A DNA stretch of 64,000 nt from Modestobacter italicus (lineage in GTDB: Bacteria > Actinomycetota > Actinomycetes > Mycobacteriales > Geodermatophilaceae). Below are positions 27,048 to 35,711 of the stretch, piece after piece. The stretch covers positions 2,604,001 to 2,668,000 of the forward strand of contig NC_017955.1 of the NCBI RefSeq assembly GCF_000306785.1, read 5' to 3'. The position numbers and the translations under genes are program-made. Position 1 is the first letter of the stretch. Each line of letters opens with the position of its first letter. The notes under the pieces are model-generated. The model saw only the letters and a list, made by a program, of their open reading frames with translations, was not told the origin of the DNA and ran no database searches.

Positions 27048-27896
27048 TCAGTCGGGATCAGCGTATTGAGGCGCGTCCAGGGGTCGCAACGCGTCCACCA
27101 CGACCCGGTCGGACTGCACGATGTCGACGCTGCCGCCCCGGCCGCCGACGGTGGAGACGACGCCGCCGGGGATGCTCATCGCCGTCGCCATGTCCTGCGA
27201 GGAGCCGATGACCTGGAAGACGTAGGGCGCCTCGATCTGCTGCCCGTCGATCGCCAGGTTCCCGGGGGTGCCGGTGACGGCACTGCTGACCCCGATCCGC
27301 ACCTGGTCGACCTGCATGGTCTCCGCGCCGGCGCCGCGCAGCTCCTGGATGGCGTTGAGCAGCACCGAGGAGGTGATCCCGGTGGCCGGGTCGCGGATGG
27401 TCATCGTCATCCCCTCCCCCTGGGCGGCGACCGAGCCGTTCAGGATCGACAGCGCCTCCGCCCGGTCACGGGCCTCCTGCAGCGCGGCGGCGGAGTCGCT
27501 GTCGGAGCTGCCCAGCTGGTCCAGCGCGGAGCGCTGGTCGGCGATCTCCTGGCGCAGCCGGTCCTGCTGGGCGGTGAGGTCGTCGAGGATCCGGACCAGG
27601 TCCTCCTCGCGGGCCCCGGCGTACTGGGTGTCGGTGTCGGTGCTGCGCACCTGGACGGCGAAGGCGAAGCCGAGCAGCAGGGTGAGCACCCCGATGAGCG
27701 CGGCGGCGAGCGGGTCGCGGCGCCCGCGCCGGGCGGCGGCCGGCGGGCCGTCGGCCGGAGCCGCGTCCTCGGCGGGCGCCGGGTCCTCGGCGGGAGCAGG
27801 GCCCTCGGCGGGAGCAGGGCCCTCGGCCGGGACGTCGGCCGCGTCGGGCGGGACGTCGTCCGGGGCGCGGTCCTGCTCGGGGTGGTCGCCGCTCAT
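27048..27896 (-). CDS. DUF881 membrane protein (Rv1825-like)
   Basis: 282 aa from the ATG at 27896. A Pro/Ala/Glu-rich cytoplasmic N-terminus has five near-repeats of the type [16 protein letters not shown], then a TM helix ([20 protein letters not shown]) and a coiled coil ([20 protein letters not shown]). The DUF881 domain contains [20 protein letters not shown] and [19 protein letters not shown]. It corresponds to Rv1825. The start overlaps the sbp stop by 4 bases (ATGA). Roles in division or envelope assembly have been suggested for the family; nothing here proves one. Confidence 0.85.
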   Translation of the reverse strand: MSGDHPEQDRAPDDVPPDAADVPAEGPAPAEGPAPAEDPAPAEDAAPADGPPAAARRGRRDPLAAALIGVLTLLLGFAFAVQVRSTDTDTQYAGAREEDLVRILDDLTAQQDRLRQEIADQRSALDQLGSSDSDSAAALQEARDRAEALSILNGSVAAQGEGMTMTIRDPATGITSSVLLNAIQELRGAGAETMQVDQVRIGVSSAVTGTPGNLAIDGQQIEAPYVFQVIGSSQDMATAMSIPGGVVSTVGGRGGSVDIVQSDRVVVDALRPLDAPQYADPD

Positions 27897-28225
27897 GCCC
27901 GGAACAGGTGCCGGCGGATCGCCGCCGCGTTGCCGAAGATGCGGATGCCGAGCACGACGACCACGGCGGTGGACAGCTGGGCGCCCACGCCCAGCTGGTC
28001 GCCGAGGAACACGATGAGCCCGGCGACGACGACGTTGGAGACGAAGGAGACGACGAAGACCTTCGCGTCGAAGATCCGGTCGAAGCGGGCCCGGACGCCG
28101 CCGAAGACGGCGTCCAGCGCGGCCACGACGGCGATCGGCAGGTACGGCTGCAGCCACAGCGGCACGCTGGGGTCCAGCAGGAGCCCGAGGACCACGCCGA
28201 CCGCGAGTCCGAGGATCGGGATCAC
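27893..28225 (-). CDS. sbp: small basic protein (DUF1290, Rv1824-like)
   Basis: 110 aa. Three hydrophobic segments: IPILGLAVGVVLGLLLDPSV, YLPIAVVAALDAVFGGVRAR (with the family's A-A-L-D-A-x-F-G-G motif) and FVVSFVSNVVVAGLIVFLGD, followed by a fourth (LSTAVVVVLGIRIFGNAAAI). It is a membrane protein of the Sbp family, found between the two DUF881 genes in Mycobacterium, Bacillus and others. It overlaps the downstream DUF881 gene by 4 bases and follows the upstream one by 3 bases. Confidence 0.9.
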   Translation of the reverse strand: MIPILGLAVGVVLGLLLDPSVPLWLQPYLPIAVVAALDAVFGGVRARFDRIFDAKVFVVSFVSNVVVAGLIVFLGDQLGVGAQLSTAVVVVLGIRIFGNAAAIRRHLFRA

Positions 28226-28228
28226 GGG

Positions 28229-29230
28229 TCAGCCTCCGTCGGTGGTGCGGTCAGGGGCGACCAGGTCGCTGCCGGGACCGGCGCCGGGCGCGGTGCCGGG
28301 CGCGGTGGTCGGGTCGGCGCCCGGGTCGGTGGCCGGGTCCAGCGGGGTGGCCCAGCGGAGCTCGGCGTTGGTCCCGGCCGGCAGCGCCAGGTCGTCGTCG
28401 CGGGCGAACTCGAAGACCAGACCGTAGTCGCGGCTCAACCCGGCCACCACGGAGGCCTCCGGGGTGGACAGGAAGGCGTTGCTGAGGTCCTGCGGGTCGC
28501 CGATCGCGGAGATCTCGTACGGGGTGTTCACCGGGTGCAGGTCGACGAGGATGGCCTTGCCGGCCTGCCGGATGGCGGTGGTCGCCCCGATCCGCTGGCC
28601 GTTGATGCTGATCGCCTCGGCGCCGGAGGCCCACAGCGCGTTGACCACCAGCTGCAGGTCGCCGTCCTGCACGATGCCGGCCCCGGCGACCTCCCCGGAG
28701 CCACCGACCGGGTCGGTGTCGGCGGCGGGCGGGGCGTTGTCCATCGTCACCCGCAGGCCCGGACCCGAGACGGCCACGACGGCGGCCGCCTGCCCGGCCG
28801 CGGCGAGCTGCTCCAGCGCCCGCTGGCCGACCACGCTGGCCTCCAGGGCCTGCTGCCGGGTGCGGGTGACCTGGGCGGTGAGCTCCTCCAACTGGGCGGC
28901 GAGGTCGTCGGCGGTGTCGGACTGCTCGCCGATGTCGTCGCGCAGCGCCTGCCGGGCCTGGTCGCGGCCCTGCGCGCCAGCGGCTGCCTCGCCGTAGGTG
29001 ATCGAGGCGAGCAGGCCGGCGATCAGCAGGGTGAGCGCGACCAGCAGCTGGCCGCGGCGCTGCCGCAGCCACCCGGGCGGTGCCCCGCCGCCGTCGGACC
29101 CGGCGGCGCGGGCCGTGCGCGCGGCGGCGGCCTGCGCGTAGGCCGGGTAGAGGGTCTCGGAGAGGACCTGGTCCAGCAGCGAGGCGCCCAGCGACCGCGG
29201 CTTCCCGGGGGCGGGGGCCGGCGCGCTCAC
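28229..29230 (-). CDS. DUF881 membrane protein (Rv1823-like)
   Basis: 333 aa from the GTG at 29230, which overlaps the pgsA2 stop by 4 bases. There is a cytoplasmic N-terminus with SLGASLLDQVLSETLYPAYA, a TM helix (LLVALTLLIAGLLASITYGE), a coiled coil (DDLAAQLEELTAQVTRTRQQ), then the DUF881 domain (VVAVSGPGLRVTMDNAPPAA and GAEAISINGQRIGATTAIRQ). The tail is Pro/Gly/Thr-rich (PGADPTTAPGTAPGAGPG). It corresponds to Rv1823 and is paralogous to the gene at 27048-27896. Confidence 0.85.
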   Translation of the reverse strand: MSAPAPAPGKPRSLGASLLDQVLSETLYPAYAQAAAARTARAAGSDGGGAPPGWLRQRRGQLLVALTLLIAGLLASITYGEAAAGAQGRDQARQALRDDIGEQSDTADDLAAQLEELTAQVTRTRQQALEASVVGQRALEQLAAAGQAAAVVAVSGPGLRVTMDNAPPAADTDPVGGSGEVAGAGIVQDGDLQLVVNALWASGAEAISINGQRIGATTAIRQAGKAILVDLHPVNTPYEISAIGDPQDLSNAFLSTPEASVVAGLSRDYGLVFEFARDDDLALPAGTNAELRWATPLDPATDPGADPTTAPGTAPGAGPGSDLVAPDRTTDGG

Positions 29231-29880
29231 CGGGTCGCTCCGGCCCGCCGGTCCCCGGTGAGCAGGCCCACCGCCTGCACGACGTAGAGGACGCCGGCGA
29301 GCACGTACAGCGCCGCACCCCAGACGGTGAGCGCGTAGGCGATCGGCTGGGCGACCGCGGCCACCGGGTTGTCCCCGTCGGCCAGCAGCAGCAGCGGGAA
29401 GGCGTACAGCAGCAGGAAGGTCGCGGCCTTGCCGAGGTAGTGCACCTGCAGCGGCGGCCAGCCGGCCCGGCGGAGCAGCAGCAGGGTGAGGCCGAGCACC
29501 AGCTCCCGGCCGAGCAGGACGAGCACCACCCACAGCGGCACGACCTCGCGGATGGCCAGCGCGACCAGCGTGGCGACGATGTAGAGGCGGTCGGCCGCCG
29601 GGTCGAGCAGCGCGCCCAGCCTGCTGGACTGGCCCAGCGCCCGGGCGAGCTTGCCGTCGGCCCAGTCGGTGAACCCGGAGACCGCCAGCACGACGATCGC
29701 CCACCCGTCGGCGTGCGGGCCCAGCAGCAGCCACAGGAACAGCGGGACGCCCAGCAGCCGCAGCACCGACAGCAGGTTGGGCAGCGTGAGCACCCGGTCG
29801 CTGAGCTGGTCGCGGTCCAGCACCCGGGGGGTACGGGTGCCCGCGGGGACGTCGGTCGCCCGGTCGTCCGCCGTCGTCAT
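29227..29880 (-). CDS. pgsA2: CDP-alcohol phosphatidyltransferase (PgsA2-like)
   Basis: 217 aa from the ATG at 29880, with AGGTGAGG upstream. The catalytic CDP-OH signature D-x2-D-G-x2-A-R-x8-G-x3-D-x3-D is intact in DWADGKLARALGQSSRLGAL LDPAADR. There are about six membrane segments. It swaps CMP of a CDP-diacylglycerol for a polyol phosphate or similar; the acceptor is not known for the Rv1822 branch. It is the first gene of the conserved pgsA2-DUF881-sbp-DUF881 set. Its reading frame is open upstream into the carboxymuconolactone-decarboxylase-like gene (see that entry). Confidence 0.88.
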   Translation of the reverse strand: MTTADDRATDVPAGTRTPRVLDRDQLSDRVLTLPNLLSVLRLLGVPLFLWLLLGPHADGWAIVVLAVSGFTDWADGKLARALGQSSRLGALLDPAADRLYIVATLVALAIREVVPLWVVLVLLGRELVLGLTLLLLRRAGWPPLQVHYLGKAATFLLLYAFPLLLLADGDNPVAAVAQPIAYALTVWGAALYVLAGVLYVVQAVGLLTGDRRAGATR

Positions 29881-30597
29881 CGCCGCCTCACCTCGCCGTC
29901 CACCGCAGGTCAGGTTAGTGCCCGGCACCGACGATGCCCGCCGCGACCGGCCCGACGCCCCGGAGCGGGCGCCGGGCCCGCCGGTCAGCCGGGGGCCCGG
30001 CCCCGGGCGGAAGGTGGCGAGCGCGGTCGCGAGCATCTCGTAGTAGCCGACCAGCCAGACCAGCGCGGCCAGGCCCGGGGTGCCCAGCACGCCGGAGGCC
30101 TGCGCGAAGAGCGGGTCGTCGAGGGTGTGCCGGGCGAGCAGCGCCCGCACGACCTGCAGCCCCACCTCCTCGGCCGGGGTGAGCCCGGCCGGCGGCCGGC
30201 CGTCCAGCAGGTCCTGCAGCTGGGCGGGCCGGGCACCGGCCTCCAGCGCGGCCGCCTCGTGCGCGGTCCACTCGAACTCCGAGCGGACCGCCGCGGCCAC
30301 GGTGAGCACGGCCAGCTCGCGCAGCCGGGCCGGCAGGTCCTCGTCGAACCGCAGCGCCGCGCCCACCGACTGCACGGCGGTGCCGATCCGCGGGGAGAGC
30401 AGCATCAGCCCGAACGGGCCGAGCAGCCGGCCGTCGTCGTCGACGAGCGGCACCCGGGCCTGCGCCCGGCGGGGGCCGTCGGCGATCAGCGACCACAGCG
30501 CCCGGCGCTCGTCGTCCAGCTCCCCGGGGCGGGGCGAGGAGCTGCGCGGCGGCCCGGGCTGCTGCGGCCGGCCGGTCAGCCCGGGCTCAGGTGGCAC
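29881..30597 (-). CDS. carboxymuconolactone-decarboxylase-like protein, no own stop before pgsA2
   Basis: Starts at GTG 30597, overlapping the end of ppsA by 11 bases. [40 protein letters not shown] and [16 protein letters not shown] identify a carboxymuconolactone-decarboxylase/AhpD-fold protein; the AhpD Cys pair is absent. After [18 protein letters not shown] the frame stays open and runs straight into pgsA2. A TGA one frame away at 29985-29987 (GGCTGA) would end a protein of about 203 aa. A one-base change in the CCCCCGGG-rich run before it, or a real two-domain fusion of 456 aa, are the alternatives. The end coordinate given is the base before the pgsA2 start. Confidence 0.6.
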
Positions 30598-33004
30598 GGG
30601 CGGTCCGGGCGAGGTGCTGCCAGGTGTCCACGACGGTGTCCGGGTTCAGCGACATCGACTCGATCCCCTGGGCCACCAGCCACTCCGCGAGGTCGGGGTG
30701 GTCGCTGGGGCCCTGCCCGCAGATGCCGACGTACTTCCCGCGCTCCAGGCAGGCCCGGATGGCCATCTCCAGCACCGCGAGGACGGCGGGGTTGCGCTCG
30801 TCGAAGCTGCCGGCGACCAGGCTGGAGTCGCGGTCCAGGCCGAGCACCAGCTGGGTCATGTCGTTGGAGCCGATCGAGAACCCGTCGACGTGCTCCAGGA
30901 AGTCCCCGGCCAGCAGCGCGTTGGAGGGCAGCTCGCACATCATGACCACCGACAGGTCGTTCTCCCCGCGGCGCAGCCCGTGCTCGCCGAGCAGCCGCAC
31001 CACGCCCTCGATCTCGGCCACGGTCCGGACGAACGGGATCATGATCTTGACGTTGGTCAGGCCCATCTCGTCCCGGACGTACCGCAGCGCCTCGCACTCC
31101 ATGGCGAAGCACTCGGCGAAGTCCGCCGACAGGTACCGGGAGGCCCCGCGGTAGCCCAGCATCGGGTTCTCCTCGTGCGGCTCGTAGGCCTCGCCGCCGA
31201 GGAGGTTGGCGTACTCGTTGGACTTGAAGTCGCTCATCCGGACGATCACCGGCTCCGGCGCGAAGGCCGCGGCGATCATCGAGACGCCCTCGGCGACCCG
31301 CTGGACGAAGAAGTCCCGCGCCGAGGGGTAGGCGACGATCCGCTCCTCGATCTGCGCCTTGAGCGGCGCCTCGAGGGTGTCCAGCTCCAGCAGGGCGCGG
31401 GGGTGGATGCCGATCTGCCGGTTGATGATGAACTCCAGCCGGGCCAGCCCGACGCCGGCGTGCGGCAGCCGGGAGAACGCGAAGGCCTGCTCCGGCGTCC
31501 CGACGTTCATCATGATCTTGGTGGGGATCTCCGGCATGGCGTCCAGCCGGGTCTCCTCCACCTCGAAGCCGACCTCACCGGCGTAGACCAGGCCGGTGTC
31601 GCCCTCCGCGCAGGAGACGGTCACCGGGTCGCCGTCGGTGAGCCGGCGGGTGGCGTCGCCGGTGCCGACGACGGCCGGGATGCCGAGCTCGCGGGCGATG
31701 ATCGCCGCGTGGCAGGTACGCCCGCCGCGGTTGGTGACGATCGCCGAGGCGCGCTTCATGATCGGTTCCCAGTCCGGGTCGGTCATGTCCGCGACGAGCA
31801 CGTCGCCGGCGGTGAAGCCGTCCATCTCCTCGATGTCGCTGAGCACCCGGACGGCGCCGGCGCCGATCTTCTGCCCGATCGCCCGCCCCTCGACCACGAC
31901 GTCCCCGGTGCCGGTGAGCCGGTAGCGCTCGGTGGTGTTCCCGGACCGGGACTGCACGGTCTCCGGGCGGGCCTGCAGGATCTTCAGCTCCCCGGTGAGC
32001 CCGTCCTTGCCCCACTCGATGTCCATCGGCCGGCCGTAGTGCTCCTCGATCCGCACCGCCTGCCGGGCCAGCTCGGTGACCTCGTCGTCGGTGAGCGACA
32101 GCAGCCGCCGCTCGGCCGGGTCGACGTCGACGAACTCGGTGGTCCGGCCGACCTCGGCGTCGGCGGTGTAGACCATCTTGGTGGCCTTCTCCCCCACCCC
32201 GCGCTTGAGCACCGCCGGGCGCCCGGCGGCCAGCGCGGGCTTGTAGACGTAGAACTCGTCGGGGTTGACCGCCCCCTGCACCACGCCTTCGCCCAGGCCG
32301 TATGCGGAGGTGATGAACACGGCGTCCCGGAAGCCGGACTCGGTGTCCATGGTGAACATGACGCCCGACGCCCCGACGTCCGAGCGGACCATCCGCTGCA
32401 CGCCGGCCGACAGCGAGACCGCCTCGTGCTCGAACCCGTGGTGCACCCGGTAGGCGATGGCCCGGTCGTTGTAGAGCGAGGCGTACACCTCCCGCACCGC
32501 CTGCAGCACCGCGTCGATGCCGCGCACGTTGAGGAAGGTCTCCTGCTGCCCCGCGAAGGAGGCGTCCGGGAGGTCCTCGGCGGTGGCGCTGGAGCGGACG
32601 GCGAAGGAGGCCTCGTCGTCGTCGCCGGCCAGCTGGGCGTAGGCGGCCCGGATGTCGGCCTCCAGGGCCGGGGGGAAGGGCTGCTCGACGACCTCGCGGC
32701 GGATCTGCCGGCCGGCCTCGGCCAGCGCCCGGACGTCGTCGGTGTCCAGGTCGCGGAGCCGGTCGTTGATCCGGGCGGCCAGCCCGGTGTCGCCGAGGAA
32801 CCGCTGGTAGGCCGCTGCGGTGGTGGCGAAGCCGTCGGGGACGCTCACCCCGGCGTCGGCGAGCTGGGAGATCATCTCGCCCAGCGAGGAGTTCTTCCCG
32901 CCGACCACCTCCAGGTCGGCCAGCCCCAGCTCGGCGAACCAGCGGACGTTGTCGGCGTCGTCGGCCGGGCCGGCCGGTACCTCGGACGTGGTGTCGGTGC
33001 TCAT
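30587..33004 (-). CDS. ppsA: phosphoenolpyruvate synthase (pyruvate, water dikinase)
   Basis: 805 aa from the ATG at 33004. It makes PEP from pyruvate with ATP going to AMP and phosphate. The order is: N-terminal nucleotide-binding domain ([40 protein letters not shown]), swivel domain with phospho-His432 in [14 protein letters not shown], and C-terminal PEP/pyruvate barrel ([45 protein letters not shown] with the Cys acid). All key residues are present. It is co-transcribed with its regulator ppsR (ATGA overlap). Confidence 0.95.
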   Translation of the reverse strand: MSTDTTSEVPAGPADDADNVRWFAELGLADLEVVGGKNSSLGEMISQLADAGVSVPDGFATTAAAYQRFLGDTGLAARINDRLRDLDTDDVRALAEAGRQIRREVVEQPFPPALEADIRAAYAQLAGDDDEASFAVRSSATAEDLPDASFAGQQETFLNVRGIDAVLQAVREVYASLYNDRAIAYRVHHGFEHEAVSLSAGVQRMVRSDVGASGVMFTMDTESGFRDAVFITSAYGLGEGVVQGAVNPDEFYVYKPALAAGRPAVLKRGVGEKATKMVYTADAEVGRTTEFVDVDPAERRLLSLTDDEVTELARQAVRIEEHYGRPMDIEWGKDGLTGELKILQARPETVQSRSGNTTERYRLTGTGDVVVEGRAIGQKIGAGAVRVLSDIEEMDGFTAGDVLVADMTDPDWEPIMKRASAIVTNRGGRTCHAAIIARELGIPAVVGTGDATRRLTDGDPVTVSCAEGDTGLVYAGEVGFEVEETRLDAMPEIPTKIMMNVGTPEQAFAFSRLPHAGVGLARLEFIINRQIGIHPRALLELDTLEAPLKAQIEERIVAYPSARDFFVQRVAEGVSMIAAAFAPEPVIVRMSDFKSNEYANLLGGEAYEPHEENPMLGYRGASRYLSADFAECFAMECEALRYVRDEMGLTNVKIMIPFVRTVAEIEGVVRLLGEHGLRRGENDLSVVMMCELPSNALLAGDFLEHVDGFSIGSNDMTQLVLGLDRDSSLVAGSFDERNPAVLAVLEMAIRACLERGKYVGICGQGPSDHPDLAEWLVAQGIESMSLNPDTVVDTWQHLARTARAT

Positions 33005-33948
33005 GGGCGGGGGGTCCTTCCTCGCGGGAGGTCGTGGCCGGATGGCGGGCGCTGGCCGGACGGCCGGCGCGTGCCGGACGGGGTGCGGTCGCCGGCGCTG
33101 CGGCGCTGCCGGGCCAGGGTCTGGATCACCACGGCGGCGATCTCCTCGACGGAGGCCGCCGAGGTGTCCACCGTGGGCAGCTGGTGCCGGTCGTACATCG
33201 CGCTGGCCCGGCGGAGCTCGAACCGGCACTGGTCCTCCGAGGCGTAGCGCGAGTCGGGGCGCCGTTCCTGCCGGACGCGGCTGAGCCGGGCGACCGTGGT
33301 GGTCAGCCCGAAGCAGCGGTCGCGGAGGTCCTTCACCGGGCGGGGCAGGTCGGTGGTCTCCAGGTCCTCGTCGACGAGGGGGTAGTTGGCCACGAACAGG
33401 CCGTGCTGCAGGGCCAGGTACATCGCGGTCGGGGTCTTCCCGCAGCGGGAGGGCGCCAGCAGGACGACGTCGGCCCGGTCCAGCCCGCGGGGGCTCAGCC
33501 CGTCGTCGTGCTCGATGGCGAACTCGATCGCCGCCATCCGGCTGTTGTACCGCCGGACGTCGCCGACGCCGTGCAGCCGCCGGGCCTCGCGGAGCCCGCG
33601 CGCGCCCAGCTGCTCCTCCACCCGGTCCATGTGGATTCCGAAGAAGTCGATGATCGGGGCCTTGGTCTTCAGCAGCTCCTCGCGGACCTCGTCGACGGCG
33701 GCGGTGGTGAACACCAGCGGGGTGACCGGGCCGGCCATCACCTCGTCGAGCTGGGCGACGACCTCGCGGGCCTCGTCGACGGAGGAGATGAACGGGATCA
33801 GGGTGCGCTCGAAGTGCACGTCCGGGAACTGGATGAGCAGCGCGTTGCCCATCGTCTCGGCGCTGATGCCGGTGCTGTCGGACAGGAAGAAGACCGGGAC
33901 GACGGTGTCGGCATCCGGCGGCCGCACGGCGGGAGCCGGCTCGGTCAC
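33001..33948 (-). CDS. ppsR: pyruvate, water dikinase regulatory protein (DUF299)
   Basis: 315 aa. It is a bifunctional ADP-dependent kinase and Pi-dependent pyrophosphorylase that switches PEP synthase off and on by modifying a Thr next to the catalytic His. The family start is [20 protein letters not shown], the P-loop is [16 protein letters not shown] (about residues 165-172), and [20 protein letters not shown] is also diagnostic. The C-terminal 40 residues are an extra Pro/Arg/Ser tail with repeats of R-x-P-S-G. Its stop overlaps the ppsA start by 4 bases. Confidence 0.92.
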   Translation of the reverse strand: MTEPAPAVRPPDADTVVPVFFLSDSTGISAETMGNALLIQFPDVHFERTLIPFISSVDEAREVVAQLDEVMAGPVTPLVFTTAAVDEVREELLKTKAPIIDFFGIHMDRVEEQLGARGLREARRLHGVGDVRRYNSRMAAIEFAIEHDDGLSPRGLDRADVVLLAPSRCGKTPTAMYLALQHGLFVANYPLVDEDLETTDLPRPVKDLRDRCFGLTTTVARLSRVRQERRPDSRYASEDQCRFELRRASAMYDRHQLPTVDTSAASVEEIAAVVIQTLARQRRSAGDRTPSGTRRPSGQRPPSGHDLPRGRTPRP

Positions 33949-34057
33949 CGCGCTCTCCGGCCAGGGGCCGGGGGTCCCACCCGCGGGACGGAACTCATCG
34001 CTGCACTCCTGAGGTCACGCGTCGTTGCATGCCGGACCAGGTGGTCGGCAGTGAGTA

Positions 34058-34627
34058 TCACCTGTTGCCGGTCCCCGGCCAGCTGGCCGCCGACCTCCGG
34101 GGCACCCGCACACGGTCGAGCAGCCAGAGGACCCCGGCCCCGACGGCGGCGCCGAGCAGCCAGCCGACGAGGACGTCGCTGAGCCAGTGGGCCCCCAGGT
34201 AGACCATGCTCAGCCCGGTGCCGACCGTGGCGAGGACGAGCAGGACGGCGACCAGCCGCCCGGTCCGGTCGGCCGCGCGGAGGCCGAACAGGACCACCGG
34301 CGTCGCGGCCGCCGCGGTCATGGCGGCGATGGACGAGGGCATCGCCAGCCCGGAGCTGGTCACCAGCGACAGGTCCTGCGGCGGCCGGGCGCGCCCGACG
34401 AGCTCCTTGCCGACGTCGGCGAGGGCCACGGCGAGCACGGCGGCCACCAGTGCGGACACGGACACCCGCCAGGCGTGGAACACCCAGGCGAACACGACGC
34501 AGAGCGCGAACGCGGCGAGGTAGGTCAACGGGCTCATCCCGACGGTCATCAGCCCACGGGTCACCCCGTCGACCCAGCCGACGCGGTGGGCCGCGACGAC
34601 CTGGAGGAGTTCCCGGTCCCAGTCCAT
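34058..34627 (-). CDS. PAP2-superfamily membrane protein with altered catalytic motifs
   Basis: 189 aa from the ATG at 34627. There are five or six TM segments. Motif 1 of PAP2 phosphatases is present (KELVGRARPP, K-x6-R-P). Motif 2, normally PSGH, is PSSI (AMPSSIAAM), so the catalytic His is missing. Motif 3 is SMVYLGAHWLSD, which keeps His and Asp but has Met for Arg. The protein keeps the fold of lipid-phosphate phosphatases but is unlikely to work by the usual phospho-His mechanism without both residues. It is divergent from the exopolysaccharide cluster's first gene. Confidence 0.8.
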   Translation of the reverse strand: MDWDRELLQVVAAHRVGWVDGVTRGLMTVGMSPLTYLAAFALCVVFAWVFHAWRVSVSALVAAVLAVALADVGKELVGRARPPQDLSLVTSSGLAMPSSIAAMTAAAATPVVLFGLRAADRTGRLVAVLLVLATVGTGLSMVYLGAHWLSDVLVGWLLGAAVGAGVLWLLDRVRVPRRSAASWPGTGNR

Positions 34628-34776
34628 GCGCCAGTATCGCCCGACCGGGGGCCCTCCTGACCAGGGCGACCGACCGGCTCCCCTCCGTCGGCCGGAGGAG
34701 CCGCGCAGCCGGAGGCCCCCTGCGGGCCGTTGCGATGACATCGTGGCGCCCGACCTACCGATGCAGGGGGGCGAGG

Positions 34777-35640
34777 ATGGGTCGACCCGATGACATGCGG
34801 GACGTCTGCCTGGCCCGGGTGCCGGTCGTCACGGAGGCGGAGCTGGCCGAGCACCTCCGGGCACGGGGCCGGCGCGTCGTCGAGCACCGCAGCCGCTGGT
34901 GGCGGCAGATCGTGCCGGGCTTCTACCGGCCCGTGCACGACATGGCCCGGTTGACCGCACGGGAGGCGACCCGCCCGACGGCCGCGTGCTGGGGCTACCA
35001 GGCGTGCCTCGCCGACGACGACGCCGGCCACGCGAACGCCGCCGTCCCGGCGCACGTGATCTCCGACCTGGCCGGCTTCGACGAGGCGGCGCTGCCCAAG
35101 ACCCGTCGGCACGCCCTGCGGAAGGTCCGCGAACGGGCTGAGCTGGTCGAGCTCACCGGCCCCGCCGTGCTGCACGACCAGGGCTACGAGGTCCTGCGGT
35201 CCGCGCACGAGCGGACCGGGTACGGGCGGCTGCCGAGCCGGGAGGAGTTCCTCGCCGACCTGGCCCACCTGGGTGAGCCGGCGTCCGGTGTCGTGCTCGC
35301 CGGCATCGTCGACGGCCGGCTCGGCGGCTACCTGACCGGGCACGCGGTCGACGGCACGGCCTACGCCACGAGCAGCGTGGTGGCGACCTGGGCCCTGCGG
35401 GCCAACCTGGGCACCGGCCTGCACCACGAGTTCCTGCACGCCTGCCGCCGGGCCGGCGGGATCACCGAGGTCGTCGACGGGCTGCACGCCCGGGAGGACG
35501 AGGGCCTGTGCCGACACAAGGAGCTGCTGGGGGTCCCGCTGCGCCGGCTGCCGGCCCGGCTGGTCATGGTCCCGGGGGCGACGACGGTCATCCGCCGCCG
35601 GTCGCCGGACAAGTACTACCGGTTGAGCGGCCGGGGATGA
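34777..35640 (+). CDS. FemAB/GNAT-like acyltransferase of the exopolysaccharide locus
   Basis: 287 aa; ATG 34777 after GGGGGCGAGG. The middle contains the tRNA- or substrate-handling-like helix PKTRRHALRKVRERAELVEL and the GNAT-like core HERTGYGRLPSREEFLADLA then VVLAGIVDGRLGGYLTGHAV and ATSSVVATWALRANLGTGLH. I read it as an Acetyltransf_6/FemAB-type enzyme that adds an acyl or amino-acid group to a sugar. It is the first gene of a three-gene module with a flippase and a GT4 enzyme, with a mini-ORF between the first two. A related gene is at 53455. Confidence 0.7.
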   Translation: MGRPDDMRDVCLARVPVVTEAELAEHLRARGRRVVEHRSRWWRQIVPGFYRPVHDMARLTAREATRPTAACWGYQACLADDDAGHANAAVPAHVISDLAGFDEAALPKTRRHALRKVRERAELVELTGPAVLHDQGYEVLRSAHERTGYGRLPSREEFLADLAHLGEPASGVVLAGIVDGRLGGYLTGHAVDGTAYATSSVVATWALRANLGTGLHHEFLHACRRAGGITEVVDGLHAREDEGLCRHKELLGVPLRRLPARLVMVPGATTVIRRRSPDKYYRLSGRG

Positions 35641-35711
35641 ACGACCCCGGCACCGAGGTGGTCCTCCCGGGCCCGCCCGCCCCGGCTCCGGCCCGGCGGC
35701 GGGGGCCGTGA
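35637..35711 (+). CDS. 24-codon mini-ORF linking the FemAB-like and flippase genes
   Basis: ATG 35637 overlaps the TGA of the FemAB-like gene (ATGA). The frame reads MNDPGTEVVLPGPPAPAPAR and four more codons, and its TGA (35709-35711) overlaps the GTG start of the flippase (35708). The Pro-rich peptide resembles nothing known. A coupling role is inferred from the two 4-base overlaps; alternatively it is chance in a GC-rich spacer. Confidence 0.35.
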   Translation: MNDPGTEVVLPGPPAPAPARRRGP

